32,118 nucleotides of DNA from positions 1 to 32,118 of the forward strand of contig CAZHPA010000020.1 in NCBI GenBank assembly GCA_964533945.1. The letters are read 5' to 3'. How positions within the stretch are numbered: the stretch's first letter is position 1; each line of letters begins with the position of its first letter. The stretch comes from CAZHPA01 sp964533945. Its GTDB lineage: Bacteria; Bacillota; Clostridia; Lachnospirales; WRBF01. The position numbers were made by a program, and so were the translations under genes. The notes beneath the pieces are model-generated. The model saw only the letters and a list, made by a program, of their open reading frames with translations, did not search any database and was not told the origin of the DNA. Below are positions 22,545 through 31,338 of this stretch, one piece after another.

Positions 22545-25500
22545 TTAAAATAGTGTCAGCTGCTCTGTTTCAGGCAAACCATCTAAAATTCCTGTTTTTT
22601 GTAACAACTGAAGAACTGTTTTGTTAACCTTTGTTCTCTCTCTAAATTCTCTAATTGTTGAAAACTCGTCCTCGTTTCGTGCATTTACAATGTTTTCGGC
22701 AACAGATTCACCCAAGCCTTGAACAGTTATTAACGGCGGCATTAACCCGTCTTCTGTAACTATAAACTTTTTAGCTTGCGCCTTATATAAATCAATAGGT
22801 ACAAATTTAAGCCCTCTTGCATACATTTCCAAAACAAGCTCAAGCGTCGTTAACGTGTTTTTTTCTTTTGCCGTTACTTCTTTGCCAAGCTCTGAAATTC
22901 TTGTATATTCTCTTTTGCAAGCTTCAACGCCGTGGCACATTAATTCATAGTCGAAATCTTCAGACCTAACAGAAAATGTTGCAGCATAAAAACTGTATGG
23001 ATAGTGTATTTTATAATATCCGATTCTAACAGTCATCATAACGTATGCCACAGCATGACCTTTTGGGAACATATATTTAATTTTTCGACAAGATTCGGTA
23101 TACCATTCGGGAACGCCTGCTTTTTTCATAGCTTCTGCGTCTTCTTCTTTAACGCCTTTTCCTTTTCTAACGCCTTCCATAATTTTGAAAGCTTTAAGCT
23201 TTTCGACACCTTTGTTAATTAAATAAACCATAATATCATCACGTGTTGGTATAATTTCTTTAAGTGTTGCAACGTTGTCACGGATTAAGTCTTGCGCATT
23301 GTTAAACCAAACATCTGTGCCGTGCGAAAGACCTGAAATTCTAACAAGCTCTGAAAAAGATGTTGGTTGTGTGTCAACTAGCATTTGCCTTACAAAGCTT
23401 GTACCAAATTCGGGAAGCCCTAACGAGCCTGTTTTACTATCTATTATGCTTTTATCTATATTCAAAGCTTCCATAGAAGTGAAAAGCGATAAAACATCTT
23501 TGTCCGAAAGGTCAACGGTTCGCGGGTCTATGCCCGTTATGTCGTGAAGCATACGAATTATGGTTGGAACGTCGTGCCCCAATATATCAAGCTTTAAAAG
23601 CCTTCCTTCAATGGACGAGTGAAAGTCGAAATGCGTTGTAACAACATTCGAATTAGCATCATTAGCCGGTCTTTGAACAGGGCAAAATTCGTAAATACTA
23701 TGCCCTTTAGGCAAAACTATAAGTCCCCCGGGGTGTTGCCCTGTTGTTTTTTTAATGCCTGTGCAGCCTAATTTTAAACGGTTAACTTCTGCCGGTCTTG
23801 CTTTAACCCCTTTTTCATCGAAATACTTCATAACATATCCAAAAGCGGTTTTGTCTGCTAAAGTGCCAATTGTTCCAGCTTTAAAAACATTGCCTTCGCC
23901 AAAAAGTTCTTCTGTGTATGCGTGGGCTTTTAATTGATATTCCCCCGAGAAGTTTAAGTCGATATCGGGTTCTTTATCGCCATCGAATCCTAAAAATGTT
24001 TCAAACGGAATGTCGTGTCCGTCTTTTTTAAGATTTTCTCCGCAAACAGGGCAAGCTCTTTTTGGCATGTCGCAGCCCGAACCACCTGCAAAAGGTTTAA
24101 CAATTTCGGAATTAAAATCCGAAAACTTGCACTTAGGGCATAGATAATGGGGGGGAAGTGGATTAACTTCCGTTATGCCTGCCATTGTTGCAACAAATGA
24201 TGAACCAACAGAACCTCTAGAACCTACAAGATAGCCGTCTTCAATAGATTTCCAAACAAGCTTTTGCGCTATTATATACATAACCGAAAAGCCGTTTTTA
24301 GTAATAGAACTAAGTTCTTTGTTAAGTCGCTGTGCAACAATTTCGGGCAACGTTTCGCCGTACAGTGATTTTGCCTTAGACATTGTAATGTTAACAAGTT
24401 CTTCTTCTGCCCCTTCTATAACAGGGGGGAAAGTTCCGCTTGGAATAGGTTTAACATCTTCTATCATATCGGCTATTTTGTTAGTGCTTTCAATAACAAC
24501 TTGCTTTGCAGCTTGTTCCCCTAAATATTCAAATTCCAAAAGCATTTCTTCTGTTGTTCTGTAATATAAAGGCGGCTGACTTTCGGCATCTTTATAGCCT
24601 TCCCCTGTTTGAATAATTCTTCTAAATATTTCATCTTCAGGGTTTAAAAAATGCACGTCGCACGTTGCAACAACCGGCTTATTATAAAGCTTTCCAAGTT
24701 CAACAATTTTTTTGTTTATATCTATTAAATCTTGCGTTCCTTTAAGCCTGCCGTTTCTAACCATATACATACAGTTACCTATTGGTTGTATTTCAAAATA
24801 GTCGTAAAATTGTGCCAATTCGTCAATGTGTTCTTTGGGCAAATTGTTTAAAACAGCGCTGTAAAGCTCGCCGGCATCACAAGCCGTTCCTATAATTAAG
24901 CCTTCCCTTAGCTTTAAAAATTCGCTTTTAGGTATTCTGGGGCGCTTGTAAAAATAGTTAATATGAGATTTTGAAACTAATTCGTAAAGATGTTTAAGCC
25001 CAAGTTGGTTTTTGGCAAGTATAACGGCGTGCTTATGTTTTAACTTTTGAGAATAGCTTTCCTTTAAGTCATCAACTAAATACGCTTCTACTCCATAAAT
25101 AATTTTAATACCAAGTTTTTTCCCAAACTCCATAGCTTCTGGAAACGATTGAACAACGGCATGGTCTGTTATGGCTATTGCACGATGCCCGAATTTTGCA
25201 GCATGGCTTATGTAGTCTTTTGCAGGATTCATGCCGTCCATAGCACTCATTTGTGTGTGCAAATGCAATTCAACACGTTTTGTTTCGTAATTATCGGCTC
25301 TGTCGTTATGTTCTAAAGTAACGCTGCAAATTTGCGCCGCCATAATATTAAGTTGCTTTGCGTATTCATCAAACTGCACCTTGCCTTTAACTTTAACAAA
25401 GTTTCGCTTCTTTAAAACGCTGTTAAAAGTTTGCTCGTATTCTTCTTTAACTGAAAAAAACTTAATAGTAATAGAGCTTGTTCTGTCGGTTATGTCGAAT

Positions 25501-26309
25501 GAAACAAGTAGTTTGCCGTTTCTTGTTTCTCTTAATTCAATATCAAATATTTGCCCCGAAACTATAATTTCGCTATCTTTTTGAAGCTCTTTAGATAAAA
25601 GCACAGCTTCTTCTAGTATGCTATTAACAATTTTAGCCGAGCTGTTACTTCTAACAAATTTTTTAGATTGCTTGGATTGGTTTGGCAAAGGCTTTTTAGC
25701 TGTAGGTTGCTTTTCGATAGTAGCTTTAGGCAATGAAACTTTGGCAAAAGAATAATTGCTTAAAGCTTCAACGTAATCTTGATGTATAAGACTTTGTTTT
25801 TTGCCATATTCAGCTTCACTTTTTGCATCATTTTCGATTACGACTATAAGCCCTGCTTTCAGCCTTCTGTTTATCATTTCCTGTATGCTTTTGTCTACAC
25901 CTCTTTTTAAAAACAAAAACAAGCCGTTGTTTTTAACCGAAATAATTAGCGCATTATCTTTAACACGCCACTTAGATTCCTCTAAAAGCTTGAAACATAC
26001 AGGGCTTTCAGTTTCAACATAAGACAGAATATTTTTCCAATACATTTTAATTAACTGCTCTTTGCTTAAACCTTCAAGAACATATTCAAATGCAATATCT
26101 ATATCTTTAACAGATGGAAGTTCCATGTGCAGTTTGGATTTAAATTCCGAAATGTTGCGCTCGTTTATAATTTTATACAGTTCCATTGAAATACTAAGTT
26201 TCTTAAGCTTTTTATCAACATTAACGGCTTTAACGTTTGCGCTTTCAAGTTCGTTAAAAACATCTTTTGTTAAAGGAATTCGGCTAAAAACAGTGCTAAA
26301 TTTATTCAT
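22545..26309 (-). CDS. polC: DNA polymerase III alpha subunit, PolC type, without exonuclease domain
   Basis: PolC is the replicative polymerase of low-GC Gram-positives. The 1254 residues show an N-terminal domain (1-200), OB fold (about 245-330), PHP domain (345-560), zinc-binding region (CPKC at 724-727, CPVC at 753-756), palm with catalytic aspartates in PDIDLNFSGE (Asp782, Asp784), and fingers plus C-terminal helix-hairpin-helix. Typical PolC is near 1440 residues because a DnaQ-like proofreading exonuclease of about 180 residues is inserted in the PHP domain. Here the PHP strand GVEAYLVDD (406-414) passes after ten residues to HAVILAKN (427-434), and no FDxETTG motif is present. PHP metal ligands (His349, His351, Asp382, His383, Glu408, His427, Cys477, Asp551, His553) are all kept. 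The ATG overlaps the end of birA by eight bases. Confidence 0.95.
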   Translation of the reverse strand: MNKFSTVFSRIPLTKDVFNELESANVKAVNVDKKLKKLSISMELYKIINERNISEFKSKLHMELPSVKDIDIAFEYVLEGLSKEQLIKMYWKNILSYVETESPVCFKLLEESKWRVKDNALIISVKNNGLFLFLKRGVDKSIQEMINRRLKAGLIVVIENDAKSEAEYGKKQSLIHQDYVEALSNYSFAKVSLPKATIEKQPTAKKPLPNQSKQSKKFVRSNSSAKIVNSILEEAVLLSKELQKDSEIIVSGQIFDIELRETRNGKLLVSFDITDRTSSITIKFFSVKEEYEQTFNSVLKKRNFVKVKGKVQFDEYAKQLNIMAAQICSVTLEHNDRADNYETKRVELHLHTQMSAMDGMNPAKDYISHAAKFGHRAIAITDHAVVQSFPEAMEFGKKLGIKIIYGVEAYLVDDLKESYSQKLKHKHAVILAKNQLGLKHLYELVSKSHINYFYKRPRIPKSEFLKLREGLIIGTACDAGELYSAVLNNLPKEHIDELAQFYDYFEIQPIGNCMYMVRNGRLKGTQDLIDINKKIVELGKLYNKPVVATCDVHFLNPEDEIFRRIIQTGEGYKDAESQPPLYYRTTEEMLLEFEYLGEQAAKQVVIESTNKIADMIEDVKPIPSGTFPPVIEGAEEELVNITMSKAKSLYGETLPEIVAQRLNKELSSITKNGFSVMYIIAQKLVWKSIEDGYLVGSRGSVGSSFVATMAGITEVNPLPPHYLCPKCKFSDFNSEIVKPFAGGSGCDMPKRACPVCGENLKKDGHDIPFETFLGFDGDKEPDIDLNFSGEYQLKAHAYTEELFGEGNVFKAGTIGTLADKTAFGYVMKYFDEKGVKARPAEVNRLKLGCTGIKKTTGQHPGGLIVLPKGHSIYEFCPVQRPANDANSNVVTTHFDFHSSIEGRLLKLDILGHDVPTIIRMLHDITGIDPRTVDLSDKDVLSLFTSMEALNIDKSIIDSKTGSLGLPEFGTSFVRQMLVDTQPTSFSELVRISGLSHGTDVWFNNAQDLIRDNVATLKEIIPTRDDIMVYLINKGVEKLKAFKIMEGVRKGKGVKEEDAEAMKKAGVPEWYTESCRKIKYMFPKGHAVAYVMMTVRIGYYKIHYPYSFYAATFSVRSEDFDYELMCHGVEACKREYTRISELGKEVTAKEKNTLTTLELVLEMYARGLKFVPIDLYKAQAKKFIVTEDGLMPPLITVQGLGESVAENIVNARNEDEFSTIREFRERTKVNKTVLQLLQKTGILDGLPETEQLTLF

Positions 26310-27015
26310 ATATTAATTCTCCGTCTTCCGAAATCGAAACAACAACTCCAGTTTCTTTTCCAGATGTTCCAGATGTTCCAGATGTTCCGTCTTCAATGTA
26401 AGTATTGCCTATATTCATACAAACGCTAACATATTCGTTTAGAAATTTAGATAAGCTGAAATCTTTTTGAAATTCGGTGTAGTAATAATTTAAATTATTT
26501 AGTATTGTGTGAATTAGCTTATCTTTTGAAAACTTTTTACCGCTTTCTAAAAACAATGATGTTGCTTTATTTGAAATCCATTCATCAAATTTTTCATTGT
26601 TTACGTTAACGCCGATTCCCGCAATAATAAAATTGACGGCATTTCCTAACGTTGTAAGTTCGCATAAAATGCCGCAAACCTTTTTCTTATTAACATAAAC
26701 GTCATTGGGCCATTTTAAAGCAACTTCTATACTTTCGTCTTCCAAAATTTCAATAATTGCACGGCGAACACAAAGCCCTATTATAAGCGTTAATTTTGAA
26801 ATGTTTTTGGCTTCGGCGTTTGGCTTTAAAATAACGCTCATGTATATGGAATCTTCGTCGTTTGAATCCCATTTTCTACCTAAGCGCCCTTTACCGCTTG
26901 TTTGTCTTTTTGCAACAACAACAGTTCCTTCTTCTGCTTCTTTTAATGCTATTTTCTTAGCTTCATCATTTGTTGAAGAAGTTTCATCTATGCGTATTAT
27001 ATTAAAACTAGCCAT
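26302..27015 (-). CDS. birA: biotin-protein ligase, monofunctional
   Basis: This cytosolic enzyme activates biotin with ATP and attaches it to acetyl-CoA carboxylase and other biotin carriers. The 237 residues contain only the catalytic and C-terminal domains: SGKGRLGRKW (about 40-49) is the biotinoyl-AMP loop, KWPNDVY (about 101-107) and CGILCE follow. There is no N-terminal DNA-binding domain, so it cannot repress biotin genes as two-domain BirA does. The C-terminal domain carries an unusual GTSGTSGTSG run from a nine-base tandem repeat. I start at ATG 27015; a TTG one codon upstream is possible. It overlaps the DHH gene by eight bases and polC by eight bases, so the three are translationally linked. 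Confidence 0.92.
   Translation of the reverse strand: MASFNIIRIDETSSTNDEAKKIALKEAEEGTVVVAKRQTSGKGRLGRKWDSNDEDSIYMSVILKPNAEAKNISKLTLIIGLCVRRAIIEILEDESIEVALKWPNDVYVNKKKVCGILCELTTLGNAVNFIIAGIGVNVNNEKFDEWISNKATSLFLESGKKFSKDKLIHTILNNLNYYYTEFQKDFSLSKFLNEYVSVCMNIGNTYIEDGTSGTSGTSGKETGVVVSISEDGELIYE
26361..26387 (-). repeat. three tandem copies of a nine-base unit in birA
   Basis: The unit CAGATGTTC (plus strand) occurs three times without change at 26361-26387. On the coding strand it gives the repeated tripeptide Gly-Thr-Ser. As nine is a multiple of three, gain or loss of copies changes the protein length but not the frame. Confidence 0.9.
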
Positions 27016-27919
27016 CAATTTTCATTTGCCCCACTATTTCACTAACAGCTTTATCAACATTTGCATATGCAACTTGGCAAGTTCCAACTTGTTTATGACC
27101 GCCGCCGCCATATTTTAGCATTAAGCTTCCAACATTAGTTTTAGAAGTTCTGTTTAAAACGCTGTGTCCGCAAGCTATTGCACAGTTTTGTTTCGCTTTG
27201 CCGTCTGTTATCCAAACAGAAATATTTTGTTCTGGGAAAAGGCTGTATATTAAAAATCTATTGCCTGTATATATAGTTTCAATGCCTCTTAAATCTGTAA
27301 TTATAACGTTGCCGTCTGTTTTAGTATATTTTTCAAGCATTTGCTTAAATAGTTCGTTTTGTTCAAAATACATGTCAATTCTTTCAATAACATGTTCGTT
27401 TTGTAGTATTTCTTCAATAGGAGTTGTTCTACAAATTTCAATTAAAGAATCCATTAAAGTTAAGTTGCTTATTTTAAAATTTCTAAATCTTCCAAGTCCT
27501 GTGCGCGGGTCCATAATAAAGCCTAAAAGAATCCAACCTTTTGGGTTTAGTATTTCGTCAATTGTTAAATCGGCAGAATCAACTTTGTCAACGGCATCAA
27601 TCATTTGTTCAAATTGAGGCATTTTTTCTTTTCCGCCATAATATTCGTAAACAATTCTTGCAGCACTTTTAGCAATTCTGCTTTCGCCTTTAAATTTAAT
27701 ATCGCCTAAACGTTCTGTTTCGCTTACGTGATGGTCAAACCACATACCGCAGCCTTCAACGTATGGAACATTTGCTAAAATATCATTTTCTGTAACTTCA
27801 ACCAAACCGTCTTGAATATCTTTTGGATGCACAATTTTCCAGCTGTCAACTAAACCAACTTGCTTTAAAATTGCGCCGCAAATAAGTCCGTCGAAATCCG
27901 ACCTTGTTAATAATCTCAT
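27008..27919 (-). CDS. DHH-family phosphoesterase
   Basis: This 303-residue cytosolic metal-dependent phosphoesterase has DFDG (Asp8, Asp10), DHH (62-64) and the C-terminal DHHA1 motif GGGGH near 274. The family includes nano-RNases, cyclic-dinucleotide phosphodiesterases and exopolyphosphatase-like enzymes. It lacks the membrane and PAS domains of GdpP and is shorter than RecJ, so a soluble oligonucleotide or phosphoester hydrolase is likely, with the substrate unknown. ATG 27919 follows GGAGGAT. It is the first gene of the operon that continues with birA and polC and is divergent from flhA. Confidence 0.88.
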   Translation of the reverse strand: MRLLTRSDFDGLICGAILKQVGLVDSWKIVHPKDIQDGLVEVTENDILANVPYVEGCGMWFDHHVSETERLGDIKFKGESRIAKSAARIVYEYYGGKEKMPQFEQMIDAVDKVDSADLTIDEILNPKGWILLGFIMDPRTGLGRFRNFKISNLTLMDSLIEICRTTPIEEILQNEHVIERIDMYFEQNELFKQMLEKYTKTDGNVIITDLRGIETIYTGNRFLIYSLFPEQNISVWITDGKAKQNCAIACGHSVLNRTSKTNVGSLMLKYGGGGHKQVGTCQVAYANVDKAVSEIVGQMKIDG

Positions 27920-28034
27920 TAAAAAAATCCTCCTATTTTATTAATTTGTTATAAATTTTATAATGCCATATATTTTGATTTAGTGCAACATGAAAACTTT
28001 TAAAATAAGTATGGAAAATTTTTTAATAATAAGG

Positions 28035-28040
28035 TATAAT
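28035..28040 (+). promoter_or_regulatory. possible -10 box before flhA
   Basis: TATAAT occurs 35 bases before the flhA start, but the best -35 candidate, TGGAAA at 28012-28017, is poor. I do not see a clear sigma-D (flagellar) pair. Some promoter must lie in the 156 bases between the divergent DHH gene and flhA. Confidence 0.3.
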
Positions 28041-28075
28041 ACTTTATAAATAGAAACTTATAAGGAGCAGAACAA

Positions 28076-30121
28076 ATGAGATTTAAAGAGGCATCAATAG
28101 GTATTTTTATAATCTCTATAATAATAATTATTATTAAACCTCTTCCACCAGCATTGCTTGATGCTCTGTTTATGTTAAGTATAGCTGTTTCGCTTATTAT
28201 TTTGCTGAATGCTTTGTATGCAAAAGAAGCACTAGACATGAATTTGTTTCCAACAATACTTTTAATTACAACACTTTTTAGGCTTGCGTTAAACGTTTCT
28301 TCAACACGGCAAATGCTAGGAAACGGCTACGCCGGAAGAGTTATTGAAACGTTTGGAAACTTTGTAGGCGGCGATACCATTGTTGTTGGTGTAATTGTAT
28401 TTTCGATTATTGTTGTTGTAAACTTTTTGGTTATTACAAAAGGCTCGGAGCGTGTAGCCGAAGTTGCAGCAAGATTTACATTAGACGCTATGCCGGGCAA
28501 GCAAATGGCTATTGATGCAGATTTAAACACAGGAATTATAGATGAAACAGAAGCAAAAGCAAGGCGTAAAAAAATTCAAGATGAAGCAAGCTTTTTTGGT
28601 GCCATGGATGGTGCTAGCAAATTCGTTAAAAACGATGCAATTGTTGGTATTTTAATTACATTAACAAACATGGTTGGAGGTATTGTGCTTGGTGCAACAG
28701 GTGTTGCAACAGGGCAACCGCTTTCAATTCCCGAAGCTGCTAATTTATATACAATTATGACTATAGGCGACGGGCTTGTTGGGCAAATTCCTGCTCTTTT
28801 AATATCCGTTGCAACAGGTATTTTAGTTACAAAAGCAACAAACGATTCGGAAATTACAACAGCTATTTCAAAACAGCTTTTTGGGCAACCTCTTGTTCTT
28901 TCAATTGCCGGCGCTGTAATTGCTCTTTTAGGCTTGGCATCTCCACTGCCCGGAATGTTATTTGTTCCTTTTGGATTATTTTTAATATATTGCTCATTGT
29001 TAATGAGAAGACGTGCAACTGTTGCTCAAATTAAAGAAGAAATTACAACAGATGATGCAGATGCACAAGAAATACGCCGCCCCGAAAATGTTGTTTCGCT
29101 TTTAAACGTTGACCCAATATTGCTTCTTTTTGGGTATGGGCTAATTCCTCTTGTAGACCCAGCGCAAGGCGGCGACCTACTAGACCGTGTTGTTATGATA
29201 AGGCGGCAAATTGCACTAGAACTTGGCGCAATTGTTCCTGTAATACGTTTAAGAGACGATATTAAATTAAGCCCCAACCAATACCGCATTCTTATAAAAG
29301 GCGTCGAAGTTGCCGGAGGAGATATTCTTTTCGACCATTATATGGCTATGAACCCCGGCTTTGTTGAAGAAGAAATAGACGGAATAGAAACGGTTGAACC
29401 ATATTTAGGACTTCCCGCTCTTTGGATTTCGGAATCTCAAAGAGAACGTGCAGAAGCTTTAGGCTACACCGTTGTTGACCCCCCTGCAATTATTGCAACC
29501 CATTTAACAGAAGTTATAAGAGGGCATTTACACGAACTTCTTTCAAGACAAGATGTTCAAACTCTCGTTAATAATGTTAGGGAAGCAAACGGCGTTTTGG
29601 TTGAAGAACTTGTGCCTAAGCTAATGTCTGTTGGAGAAATTCAAAAAGTTTTGGCAAATCTGCTTAATGAAGGTATTTCTATTCGTGATTTAGTTACAAT
29701 ACTTGAAACTTTAGCCGATTATGCACACATGACAAGAGATACAGATATGTTAACAGAATATGTTCGCCAATCATTAAAACGTGCAATTTCACGTAAGTTT
29801 TTTGAAGGGGAACTTAACAAAGTTATAACGCTAGACCCCGATTTAGAACAGCAAATTATGAGTTCTGTGCAGCAAACAGAACAAGGAAGCTACCTTGCAT
29901 TAGACCCAAAAACAACCCAAGCTATATTTACAAATTTAAACAACGAAATTCAAAAGTTAACTTCAATGGGTATGCAGCCGATAATTTTAACATCACCTAT
30001 AGTTAGAATATATTTTAAAAGGCTTGTTGAACAAGTTGCCCCCGATTTAATTGTTTTATCCTATAATGAGATTGACCCATCTGCAGAAATTCAATCTATA
30101 GGAATGGTGAGCCTTGCATGA
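28076..30121 (+). CDS. flhA: flagellar biosynthesis protein FlhA
   Basis: FlhA is the largest membrane component of the flagellar type III export gate and docks chaperone-substrate complexes. The 681 residues have an N-terminal membrane domain with about eight helices (1-310), including the FHIPEP family signature ARFTLDAMPGKQMAID near 140, and a large cytosolic C-terminal domain from about 320. The length is typical. ATG 28076 has AAGGAG upstream. It opens its own transcription unit here, with no flhB in front, and its stop overlaps the flhF start as ATGA. Confidence 0.96.
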   Translation: MRFKEASIGIFIISIIIIIIKPLPPALLDALFMLSIAVSLIILLNALYAKEALDMNLFPTILLITTLFRLALNVSSTRQMLGNGYAGRVIETFGNFVGGDTIVVGVIVFSIIVVVNFLVITKGSERVAEVAARFTLDAMPGKQMAIDADLNTGIIDETEAKARRKKIQDEASFFGAMDGASKFVKNDAIVGILITLTNMVGGIVLGATGVATGQPLSIPEAANLYTIMTIGDGLVGQIPALLISVATGILVTKATNDSEITTAISKQLFGQPLVLSIAGAVIALLGLASPLPGMLFVPFGLFLIYCSLLMRRRATVAQIKEEITTDDADAQEIRRPENVVSLLNVDPILLLFGYGLIPLVDPAQGGDLLDRVVMIRRQIALELGAIVPVIRLRDDIKLSPNQYRILIKGVEVAGGDILFDHYMAMNPGFVEEEIDGIETVEPYLGLPALWISESQRERAEALGYTVVDPPAIIATHLTEVIRGHLHELLSRQDVQTLVNNVREANGVLVEELVPKLMSVGEIQKVLANLLNEGISIRDLVTILETLADYAHMTRDTDMLTEYVRQSLKRAISRKFFEGELNKVITLDPDLEQQIMSSVQQTEQGSYLALDPKTTQAIFTNLNNEIQKLTSMGMQPIILTSPIVRIYFKRLVEQVAPDLIVLSYNEIDPSAEIQSIGMVSLA

Positions 30122-31338
30122 AAATAAAAAAATTTGTTGCACGCACAGAACAAGAAGCTTTAGAAAAAGCAAAAGCCGAACTGGGAAGTTCTGCTTTAAT
30201 TTTAAATATTAAAAAAATTACTCCAAAAGGTATTTTAAAACTCTTTAAAAAACCAACTATTGAAGTAACTGCTGCCTACGAAGATAAACAAAAAGAAGCA
30301 AAACCCGAAACAAAGCTTCAAACTGCCAACACAACTAACGAAAACAGCGAAGCCCAAACCGAAAAAAAAGCTCACGAAAAAGTTTTAAAAGACAAAACAA
30401 TTGTTGAACAAGGAATTAAAATTGAATCGTTGCAAAATAAAGTTAACGCAACAGAACAGCTTGTTTCAAAGCTTATGACACAACTAACTTTAGCCGAACA
30501 AAGTATTTTGGTTGGCAAAAGAAAATACGAAAATAGCATGATTCAATTGTTTTACGACGAACTAATAGAACAAGGAGTTACCCCCGAAATAGCCGAAAAA
30601 ATACTTGAAGATATTAATTTAATTGAAGAGGAGGACAAAATTGACATTAACTTAATCGTTAAAATAGTATATAATACTATTATTAGCGTTTTAGGCGAAC
30701 CTTCTCCAGTTTTGCTTTCAAAAACAACAAAAGACAACGCAAAAGTTATAACACTCTTAGGCCCTACAGGAGTTGGCAAAACAACAACAATAGCCAAACT
30801 TTCTTCAATATTTATGTTAAAACAAGGGCTTAACGTTTCTTTAATTACGGCAGACACGTACAGAATTGCAGCTGTTGAACAGCTTAAAACATATGCCGAA
30901 ATTTTAGGAATAGATATACAAGCCGTCTATAATAACGACGAAATGCCACCTGCTATTAACAAAGTTAAAAAAATTAACGATATAATATTAATAGATACAG
31001 CAGGGCGTTCTCATAAAAATATGGACAATTTAATAGATATTAAAGAGCTTCTTGAAAAAGTGCCAAACAGCGAAAACTATCTTGTTTTAAGTGTTACAAC
31101 AAAATTTGAAGACCTATTAAGCATCGTTGAAAGCTACAGCACAATTTGCGATTTTAAAATTATATTTACAAAACTTGACGAAACAAATGCTTTTGGCTCA
31201 ATATTAAACATTTGCTATTTAACAGGAAAAAAGGTTTCTTATGTTACTATGGGGCAAAACGTTCCCGACGACATTGAAATAATTCAGCCTGAAAAAATTG
31301 CAAAAATGCTGTTGGGATTAGGGGGCGGTGCGTTTTGA
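30118..31338 (+). CDS. flhF: flagellar biosynthesis GTPase FlhF
   Basis: FlhF is an SRP-type GTPase that sets the position and number of flagella together with FlhG. The 406 residues begin with the basic MKIKKFVARTEQEALEKAK segment typical of FlhF, then a charged linker (about 52-110), an N domain, and the G domain with P-loop GPTGVGKT (215-222), DTYRIAAVEQL near 246, DTAGR (293-297) and TKLDE (351-355). The start overlaps the flhA stop by four bases, and its own stop overlaps the flhG start, so the three are tightly coupled. Confidence 0.95.
   Translation: MKIKKFVARTEQEALEKAKAELGSSALILNIKKITPKGILKLFKKPTIEVTAAYEDKQKEAKPETKLQTANTTNENSEAQTEKKAHEKVLKDKTIVEQGIKIESLQNKVNATEQLVSKLMTQLTLAEQSILVGKRKYENSMIQLFYDELIEQGVTPEIAEKILEDINLIEEEDKIDINLIVKIVYNTIISVLGEPSPVLLSKTTKDNAKVITLLGPTGVGKTTTIAKLSSIFMLKQGLNVSLITADTYRIAAVEQLKTYAEILGIDIQAVYNNDEMPPAINKVKKINDIILIDTAGRSHKNMDNLIDIKELLEKVPNSENYLVLSVTTKFEDLLSIVESYSTICDFKIIFTKLDETNAFGSILNICYLTGKKVSYVTMGQNVPDDIEIIQPEKIAKMLLGLGGGAF

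Noticed and set aside
28035..28075. Sigma-D (flagellar) promoter before flhA
   Set aside because: No TAAA and GCCGATAA-like pair with suitable spacing is visible.
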